Assembly: GCA_039028315.1 (NCBI GenBank)
Contig: JBCCIH010000089.1
Span: forward strand, 1 to 9,250
Length of the DNA stretch: 9,250 nt
From: Thermodesulfobacteriota bacterium
GTDB lineage: Bacteria > Desulfobacterota_D > UBA1144 > Nemesobacterales > UBA2774
Reading direction: 5' to 3'
The notes beneath the pieces are model-generated. The model saw only the letters and a list, made by a program, of their open reading frames with translations. It did not search any database and had not been told where the DNA came from. Shown piece by piece: positions 1 to 5,060 of this stretch. The number at the start of each line of letters is the position of its first letter. Within the stretch, counting starts at the first letter, position 1. The translations under genes were made by a program, and so were the position numbers.

Positions 1-2243
1 GTTGGGAATGGTATTACATCAGCTACGATGATTTCGGCAGGCTCATTATCAGTAGTAATAATGCTAGGAGTAGATAATACATTTACGTCAGTTAAAGAGG
101 TAAGTGCCTGGAACAGAGCGGTGAATGAAGGTATAGGTGGAATCGGACCCGATCCGTCTGGATCAACTTCTTCACCAACAACCCCTAAAAATAGACCTGA
201 TAGACTACCGATCAAGTTAGCTGATGCCTCAGGGTTAGCTGCAACTCCAAGCAAACTAGGAACTCCTGGCAGGTTGGTGCCGCCAAATCCCAGTGTACTG
301 TCATTAACTGTAAATCCAATACTAAGGTTGGTACCAAACGATCTGATTTTATCAAGACTAACTTCTAGTATTGCGGCCTCTACAAAAACCTGTTTTCTCC
401 TTATATCAAGCTCATCTATTACATCTTTAACTTCTTCATAATCTCTTCTGGATCCAATCACTATTACAGAGTTTGTTGCAGGGTCTGCTGTGATTCTAAG
501 CCCGTCTGCTTCAGCTACAATACTGGCTCCCCTGCCTCCAAGGTTTTGTCTTTGGATCGTTTGTCTAGTTTGCCCTTGGCCGAATGTGGAACCTCCGGTT
601 CCTGATCCAAATGCAGAGCCAGTTGTGCCAGTCGTTCTCTGAGCTCTTTGAATCGCGCCGCCACTAAAGCCTCCGCCACCGCCGCCGAACAGTGCTGAGA
701 GAACACTTACAATTTGTTCTGCATCAGCGTTTAGAACCCTTATAACGAATATGCCTTCCTGCGGCTCATCGGTTTTTACGTCTAGTATCTCGATTACTGC
801 CTTGATTTTAGCCATATCGCTAGGGTAGGCGATTATGATTAAGGAATTTGTTCTCTCATCAGTGATTACTTTAAAGCTTACCGGGGAAGAATCTTGCGTA
901 GACTGTGCAGTGATTTGTGGTGCTTGCTGCTGGGTTTGGGTGGTTCTGGTTCTGCTGGTTCTTGAAGTTGCTCTTTGCTGCTGTGCTGTTCGTTGGGTAG
1001 CAGTTGCTCTTCTGGCCACAGAAGCACTGCCTGAGCCTGATGAACCGCCGAATATTTCAAGAAGCTTAGTTGCAACCTCCGCAGCATCTGCATTTTCAAT
1101 TTTAATAAATTCAATCTCAGTTTCGACATCAAAGTTTTCAATGATTTTTAAGATTCTGTTTAAGTTATCAACTCTTTCTATAATGATAAGTGTGTTGGTG
1201 GCTGGATATACAACGATGTCACCCTCACGGGAAATTAATGGCCTTAGTATCGATGCAACTTGATTGGCTTGCACATTCTGAAGCTCAACCAATTGAGTTA
1301 TGAATCTGTCTGAAGGATCTGAATAGTCGGTTCCGAATTCTGTAGGTATATCCTGAAATTTAATATCTCTTTTAGGGACAATAATATTTGTGCCGTTTTT
1401 CTTAACTACTGAAAACCCATTGAGACTTAAAATTGTCTCAAAGAGCCGCATTGCATTTTCGCTTTTAAAACCTCCGGGAGCAACGACGGTAATTTTTTTG
1501 CCTTTTACAGATTCATCTAAGATAAAGCTTTCGCCGGTTATTTCACTGATTGCCTGAATCAGATCCTGAACATCCATCTCTGATTGGAGATTTACAATTT
1601 CTCCTTCACTGACTATTACATCAGAACTCGTTGGCTCAACCTGTGCTTCTATGACCTCAGCTTGTTGCTCAGGTTGCGCAGGTCGTGCGGGCAGCCCTTG
1701 AGCCTCTCTTTCTTTTTCCAGAGCCCTTTTCTTTCTGTGCTCTTGTCTTTGTTGAATTCTTAATTGTCTTCTTTTTTCAAGTTCTTGCTGACGTTCTATC
1801 TGATTTCTTTGCTCAGGATCATTTTGTACTATAGCATCATCAACAGCCCCATTTGACTCAATGCTTTCATCCACATATGCCTGCGCAATGACTTTATTAT
1901 CATCTAAATAATCAAATGAAAGTTCTTTTTCATTTCCGTTTGCATTTGCTGGTATATCTATATATTGACCTACTACAATTTGGTCTTCTCTAAGACCGTT
2001 TATTTCTTTAATTTCTGAAACTGATGCGTCATATTTCTCCGCAATTGTTGAAAGGGTATCACCTTTTTGAATCTGGTAGGTTAGATCATTGCTAGATTCC
2101 TCAAAAATTGGTTCGTTTTGCTCGAGCTCTTGTGTTTGCGCTGTGTTTTCTTGGATAACAGCTCCATTATTTGAGGTGTTTATATAGACATAAAGTGTAA
2201 GCAAAAATCCAAGAATCAGTATGTTAATCAAAAATCCTTTCAT
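1..2243 (-). CDS. gspD: Type II secretion system secretin GspD with N-terminal LysM domain (3' end outside window)
   Basis: The reading frame is open from the ATG at 2243 to the window edge (747 codons, no stop), so the C-terminal part is missing. GspD forms the outer-membrane ring through which folded proteins leave the periplasm. Visible order: hydrophobic N-terminal segment (about residues 4-21); LysM domain (about 55-98, with the hallmark QKGDTLSTIAEKY and a closing GQYIDIP); a charged Gln/Arg/Glu-rich stretch (about 142-182), probably helical; N0 (about 215-292); N1 (about 313-375); N2 (about 376-488) interrupted by a Thr/Gln/Arg-rich insert at about 399-455; N3 (about 494-615) with a Gly-rich loop at about 520-571; and the start of the secretin domain (from about 616), including the family-typical VNVLSTPSIITTDNEPAEI. 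The start is fixed by an in-frame TAG 15 nt upstream and a good ribosome binding site. It follows gspC by 74 bp, the usual C-then-D order. The LysM fusion is unusual for GspD; the secretin assignment itself is secure. Confidence 0.93.
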   Translation of the reverse strand, partial: MKGFLINILILGFLLTLYVYINTSNNGAVIQENTAQTQELEQNEPIFEESSNDLTYQIQKGDTLSTIAEKYDASVSEIKEINGLREDQIVVGQYIDIPANANGNEKELSFDYLDDNKVIAQAYVDESIESNGAVDDAIVQNDPEQRNQIERQQELEKRRQLRIQQRQEHRKKRALEKEREAQGLPARPAQPEQQAEVIEAQVEPTSSDVIVSEGEIVNLQSEMDVQDLIQAISEITGESFILDESVKGKKITVVAPGGFKSENAMRLFETILSLNGFSVVKKNGTNIIVPKRDIKFQDIPTEFGTDYSDPSDRFITQLVELQNVQANQVASILRPLISREGDIVVYPATNTLIIIERVDNLNRILKIIENFDVETEIEFIKIENADAAEVATKLLEIFGGSSGSGSASVARRATATQRTAQQQRATSRTSRTRTTQTQQQAPQITAQSTQDSSPVSFKVITDERTNSLIIIAYPSDMAKIKAVIEILDVKTDEPQEGIFVIRVLNADAEQIVSVLSALFGGGGGGFSGGAIQRAQRTTGTTGSAFGSGTGGSTFGQGQTRQTIQRQNLGGRGASIVAEADGLRITADPATNSVIVIGSRRDYEEVKDVIDELDIRRKQVFVEAAILEVSLDKIRSFGTNLSIGFTVNDSTLGFGGTNLPGVPSLLGVAANPEASANLIGSLSGLFLGVVGEEVDPDGSGPIPPIPSFTALFQALTSLTDVNVLSTPSIITTDNEPAEIIVADVIPFP

Positions 2244-2249
2244 ATGTAA

Positions 2250-2257
2250 TCCTCTCT
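2250..2257 (-). promoter_or_regulatory. Ribosome binding site of gspD
   Basis: On the minus strand AGAGAGGA lies 6 nt before the gspD ATG, a standard Shine-Dalgarno position. It shows that this organism does use Shine-Dalgarno initiation, which makes its absence at gspC, dacB and uvrA informative. Confidence 0.75.
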
Positions 2258-2317
2258 ATTATTAATCCATTTTAAATAAATATATTGCACATCTGCCTAA
2301 GCATAAATTTCCAACAA

Positions 2318-3250
2318 TCATTTTACCGAGTACTCATATGTATACTTTTGTCCTGCTCTGGTTAATTCAATTGTGAAAGAGTTTTGATCTCTAAGCTCTT
2401 CAAAAACTCCCAACGCCCTCTCTATATCGTTTAATTCAACATTGTTTATCCTATGAAGCGTGTCGCCATTTTTAATTCCAATCTTCCAGAAGATGCTGTT
2501 TGATCTAATACCAAAGAATCTTAGTCCATCGTCCTGAGGAATTACTCTGGCCTGCTGGACAATCTTAGTAGGATCACTTAGAAGATCCTCCAAAAGTTCA
2601 CGCTCAACTTCATATTCGTTTTCACTTAACTTGCTTATCTGCTTATTGCTGTTGTCTTCTTTCTTCTTGTTTGTGCTAGAAGCTCTAGTATTTGGAAGTT
2701 TAGAGCTGCTTTTCGCGGATGCTATATCTCCTAAATTTTTACACTTAATTGTTTCTTGCTTTGTAGATCTTCTCTGGATTACTGCCTTGCAGTTGTTTAC
2801 ATCCACTAGGCTGACTTTCTCTGAGGGGATGATATCTATCTCATCTCCGCTTTTATAACCGTTCACCTTACTGTTATCGTCATTTTTTATGATTGCCACT
2901 GATTTTTGATCAGCATTAATTATAGTGCCTAAAAGCACCAAATTAAGATTGGATTCAGGCAAATCTTCGGGGTTGGTTGATGCAACTGCTGCAGCTTCTC
3001 CAGCCGGGTCTGGCAGCCCGAATATATTTCTTTTTACAATAACCTCATAGCTCGACAAAGGAATGTTCCTATTATTGTTTGTTTGTTTGTTAGTTTCTGC
3101 AGGGAAATAATTTTGTGAAGCTTGAGCATTTGGGGAAGTTACTTGTCCTTGGATTTTTGCATTTACACTGAGGGCTAGCAGATACGCAAGTGCTGCGAGC
3201 AGAACCAGATTTATAACCCACACATATCTTTTTAAAATAGTAACAAGCAT
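2318..3250 (-). CDS. gspC: Type II secretion system inner-membrane protein GspC (HR domain plus PDZ)
   Basis: GspC (310 aa) is a bitopic inner-membrane protein whose periplasmic homology region docks on the N0 domain of GspD, linking the inner-membrane platform to the secretin. Seen here: a short N-terminus, one transmembrane helix (about residues 11-29), an Asn/Thr/Gln-rich periplasmic linker (about 35-62), an HR domain (about 68-172, with VIVKRNIFGLP and NLVLLGTIINADQKSVAII typical of the family), a Ser/Lys-rich linker (about 178-208), and a C-terminal PDZ domain (about 230-310, with GIRSNSIFWKIGIKNGDTLHRIN). Two cysteines (154 and 170) in the HR domain could pair in the periplasm. Length is normal for GspC. 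The ATG cannot move upstream because an in-frame TAA directly precedes it; no Shine-Dalgarno is visible. It lies 74 bp before gspD and 221 bp after dacB. A tetranucleotide repeat falls in the first linker. The PDZ form of GspC, rather than the coiled-coil (PulC/XcpP-variant) type, is clear. Confidence 0.9.
   Translation of the reverse strand: MLVTILKRYVWVINLVLLAALAYLLALSVNAKIQGQVTSPNAQASQNYFPAETNKQTNNNRNIPLSSYEVIVKRNIFGLPDPAGEAAAVASTNPEDLPESNLNLVLLGTIINADQKSVAIIKNDDNSKVNGYKSGDEIDIIPSEKVSLVDVNNCKAVIQRRSTKQETIKCKNLGDIASAKSSSKLPNTRASSTNKKKEDNSNKQISKLSENEYEVERELLEDLLSDPTKIVQQARVIPQDDGLRFFGIRSNSIFWKIGIKNGDTLHRINNVELNDIERALGVFEELRDQNSFTIELTRAGQKYTYEYSVK
3075..3091 (-). repeat. Tetranucleotide tandem repeat inside gspC
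   Basis: A 17-nt run with a 4-nt period (TTGT on the plus strand, AACA in the gene; just over four copies) lies in codons about 54-59 of gspC, between the transmembrane helix and the HR domain. A gain or loss of one unit would shift the reading frame. The copy number is low, so this may simply reflect an Asn/Gln/Lys/Thr-rich linker. Confidence 0.8.
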
Positions 3251-3256
3251 TTAAGT

Positions 3257-3262
3257 AGAATA
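3257..3262 (-). promoter_or_regulatory. -10-like hexamer at leaderless spacing before gspC
   Basis: TATTCT ends 6 nt before the gspC ATG on the minus strand, so transcription would begin at or next to the start codon. It matches TATAAT at 4 of 6 positions. It competes with the better -35/-10 pair further upstream (3279-3307), so this site alone is weak. Confidence 0.25.
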
Positions 3263-3278
3263 GTTAAATTTATCTAAA

Positions 3279-3307
3279 AAAATAAAGTCTTTTGCTTTAT
3301 ATGTCAA
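3279..3307 (-). promoter_or_regulatory. Candidate sigma70-type promoter for gspCD
   Basis: On the minus strand a perfect TTGACA (3307-3302) is followed after 17 bp by TATTTT (3284-3279). The predicted start near 3272 would leave a leader of roughly 20 nt without a Shine-Dalgarno. A separate promoter would let gspCD be transcribed independently of dacB. Confidence 0.4.
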
Positions 3308-3401
3308 CAATTAATAGCTACTGTTTTAAAATCTAAAAATTATGTAGGCATAAATAATACTTAGTAAATACGAATAACAGATAACTCTTTGCAAGAACCT
3401 A

Positions 3402-3415
3402 TACATTACAATGTA
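3402..3415. repeat. Perfect 6-bp dyad in the dacB-gspC spacer
   Basis: TACATT-AC-AATGTA is a perfect inverted repeat with a 2-bp centre, about 90-105 bp upstream of the candidate gspC promoter. An outer pair, ACAGATAA (3377-3384) and TTATCTGT (3438-3445), flanks it. The 2-nt loop argues against an RNA hairpin; a dimeric regulator site is possible. Confidence 0.35.
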
Positions 3416-3471
3416 CTGTTTTTTGATGAAAAAGCAATTATCTGTATGCAGTTACGATGCTAGCATAACTT

Positions 3472-4890
3472 CTAGTATCCGGAGCTACTATTAGCGCAGC
3501 ATTCTACTAACTGACCGAGCAGATCATTCTGAAATTCTTTTGTTTTCCATCCAAAGCCGTTAGATAGAATAGAAAATACCAGTACATCTCCCTTCTTTGT
3601 AAAAATATAGCCTGATAGAGCTCTAACATTTTTTAGATATCCTGTTTTGGCTCTAACTCTTCCTTGTACCTGTGAATTCTTAAATCTTTTTTTAAGTGTG
3701 CCGTCCACTCCTGCAACAGGAAGTGAGTCTAAAAAATCTGTTGAAATCAGATTATCCTCATAGGCATAGCTCAATATATCGGTCAAAGTTTCAGGTGTTA
3801 CCCTGTTTAACAAAGATAGGCCCGATCCGTCAACAACTTTATATCCGTTTTTTATGCCGAGTTCATTTAAAAATTCTGAAATGACTGATGAACCTTTATC
3901 CCAAGTGCCAGGAACTCCTCTGTATTGGGCTCCTAGAGTTTTCATTAAGTTCTCGCCAATAATATTCACACTGTTCTTATTGTATTCGACTATTACAGAA
4001 GAAAGCGGGTCAGAATAGTGAGTGTATATAAGGTTTGCCCATCTTGGGACTTTGTCCATTACAACTGGCCCAGGAACCTTGATTCCAGCTTCTTCAATGG
4101 CGCTTTTAATAACGTTTCCTGTAAATACTGTGGGGTTTAAAACTGGAATTTTAAGTGTAATAGTCGCCTTTGGTCTTATTCTGCCGCTGAGAACTATAGT
4201 TTGCTCATTTTGCCAGGAAGTTTTAAGTGCGCCTTTTTTGCCGCTAGTTACAGCCTGGTTAATTATTGTAATATTTGATCCTTCCGGCTCGATTTTGACT
4301 GCCGGTTTAGCACCCGTCTTTGAGGCATACACTTTTAATTCAATTATGTTGTAGTTAAAAGAAAGCGCGCTTATTGCTGGGCTATAAAAATCATCCCGCC
4401 ATTCTTCTTTCCAGCCTTTTGCATACCTGTTTGTTCCAAAATAACTGTCATCAACAACAACTTTGCCTCTTATTTCTTTAACGCCGCGTTGCTTTAGCTG
4501 AAATACAATATATCCCAAATGTCCTTGAGATAGTGTAGGGTCACCATATCCCTTTATATATAGTCCGCCATGTAGAACGCCATCAGATATTCCTCCTCCA
4601 GAGAAGAATTCAGTCTTAAACTTGTAATTTGTGCCCAATAACGAAAGGCCTGCAACTGATGTTATTATCTTCTCGTTTGATGCCGGTATATACATCTTTT
4701 CGGGATTATGCTCAAAAATAGTTTCACCAGAATTAAGTGATTTAACAATAACTCCGAGCTTTCCGTTCTTAGAGGGGTTTTCATTAAGTAAAGGAGCCAC
4801 ACTAGCTGCATATTTCTCATTTGCAGACTGGGCAAAATGAGTAGGGATTAAGATTACTAGTAATAAGAAAAGGACAACAAACCTGGCCAT
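3472..4890 (-). CDS. dacB: D-alanyl-D-alanine carboxypeptidase/endopeptidase, PBP4 type (family S13)
   Basis: A periplasmic serine peptidase (472 aa) that trims the terminal D-Ala of peptidoglycan stem peptides and cuts cross-links. Residues 1 to about 23 form a Sec signal peptide (hydrophobic core FVVLFLLLVILI, cleavage near AQSA). All three penicillin-binding motifs are present: S71-N-E-K74 (SxxK, nucleophile Ser71), S307-V-N309 (SxN) and K415-T-G417 (KTG). The long stretch between SxxK and SxN (about 230 residues) is the accessory insertion that defines class C PBPs/S13, and the length is family-typical. PVAGVDGTLKKRF and VRAKTGYLKNVRALSGY are strongly family-like. The start is fixed by an in-frame TAA 18 nt upstream with no alternative start codon between; there is no Shine-Dalgarno, but a perfect TATAAT sits 7 nt before the ATG. 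It diverges from uvrA and is co-directional with gspCD, so a role in opening the wall for the secretin is a reasonable inference. Confidence 0.93.
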   Translation of the reverse strand: MARFVVLFLLLVILIPTHFAQSANEKYAASVAPLLNENPSKNGKLGVIVKSLNSGETIFEHNPEKMYIPASNEKIITSVAGLSLLGTNYKFKTEFFSGGGISDGVLHGGLYIKGYGDPTLSQGHLGYIVFQLKQRGVKEIRGKVVVDDSYFGTNRYAKGWKEEWRDDFYSPAISALSFNYNIIELKVYASKTGAKPAVKIEPEGSNITIINQAVTSGKKGALKTSWQNEQTIVLSGRIRPKATITLKIPVLNPTVFTGNVIKSAIEEAGIKVPGPVVMDKVPRWANLIYTHYSDPLSSVIVEYNKNSVNIIGENLMKTLGAQYRGVPGTWDKGSSVISEFLNELGIKNGYKVVDGSGLSLLNRVTPETLTDILSYAYEDNLISTDFLDSLPVAGVDGTLKKRFKNSQVQGRVRAKTGYLKNVRALSGYIFTKKGDVLVFSILSNGFGWKTKEFQNDLLGQLVECCANSSSGY

Positions 4891-4897
4891 ATTAAGA

Positions 4898-4903
4898 ATT
4901 ATA
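4898..4903 (-). promoter_or_regulatory. -10 box of dacB at leaderless spacing
   Basis: A perfect TATAAT on the minus strand ends 7 nt before the dacB ATG. Standard geometry puts the transcription start at or one base before the A of ATG, giving a leaderless mRNA, consistent with the lack of a Shine-Dalgarno. No good -35 hexamer is seen at 16-18 bp. Confidence 0.4.
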
Positions 4904-4968
4904 TATTAACACTCTGCAGCCTGGTTGAAAAGGGAGTTTTTGGGTGAGTTGCAAAATGGTACATATAG

Positions 4969-4985
4969 AATGATATGCTATCATT
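4969..4985. repeat. 17-bp perfect dyad between dacB and uvrA, operator candidate
   Basis: AATGATA-TGC-TATCATT has perfect 7-bp arms around a 3-bp centre and lies in the 170-bp divergent spacer, 76 bp before the uvrA ATG and 79 bp from the dacB ATG. It overlaps an extended -10-like TGATATGCT (4971-4979) that could serve uvrA. The symmetry and placement suit a dimeric regulator. It does not resemble the E. coli or Bacillus LexA consensus. Confidence 0.4.
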
Positions 4986-5048
4986 TATTCATTAATACGA
5001 ATTTAGCTACTGTCATTCAACTACTCAGGGGCAAATCAAAAAAAATAA

Positions 5049-5054
5049 AATAAT
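5049..5054 (+). promoter_or_regulatory. -10-like hexamer at leaderless spacing before uvrA
   Basis: AATAAT (5 of 6 matches to TATAAT) ends exactly 6 nt before the uvrA ATG. The area is A/T-rich, so chance is a real alternative, and no -35 is seen. The extended -10-like TGATATGCT at 4971-4979 is a competing promoter. Confidence 0.25.
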
Positions 5055-5060
5055 AGAACT

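Larger units (their letters stand above)
3251..3471. other. Intergenic spacer between dacB and gspC
   Basis: This 221-bp AT-rich stretch holds the candidate gspC promoter, the nested dyads at 3377-3445, and a 10-bp palindrome ATGCTAGCAT (3457-3466) just past the dacB stop. I see no convincing intrinsic terminator (GC-rich stem plus T-run) for dacB on the minus strand, so read-through from dacB into gspCD remains possible. No coding region or RNA gene is recognised. Confidence 0.6.

Noticed and set aside
28..1263. Open frames of 137 and 142 codons on the plus strand opposite gspD
   Set aside because: They lie wholly within the well-supported gspD frame on the other strand, show no recognisable domains, and have no ribosome binding site; their composition reflects the gspD codons read backwards.
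3402..3425. Possible intrinsic terminator: dyad followed by a T-run on the plus strand
   Set aside because: The stem is AT-rich with a 2-nt loop, and no plus-strand gene lies upstream to terminate. It is better read as a DNA dyad.
3457..3466. 10-bp palindrome ATGCTAGCAT just after the dacB stop as a terminator
   Set aside because: It has no loop and no following T-run on the minus strand, so it cannot work as an intrinsic terminator in the usual way.
4891..5060. LexA (SOS) box upstream of uvrA
   Set aside because: I searched by eye for CTGT-N8-ACAG and GAAC-N4-GTTC and found neither. The only strong symmetry is the different 17-bp dyad at 4969-4985.
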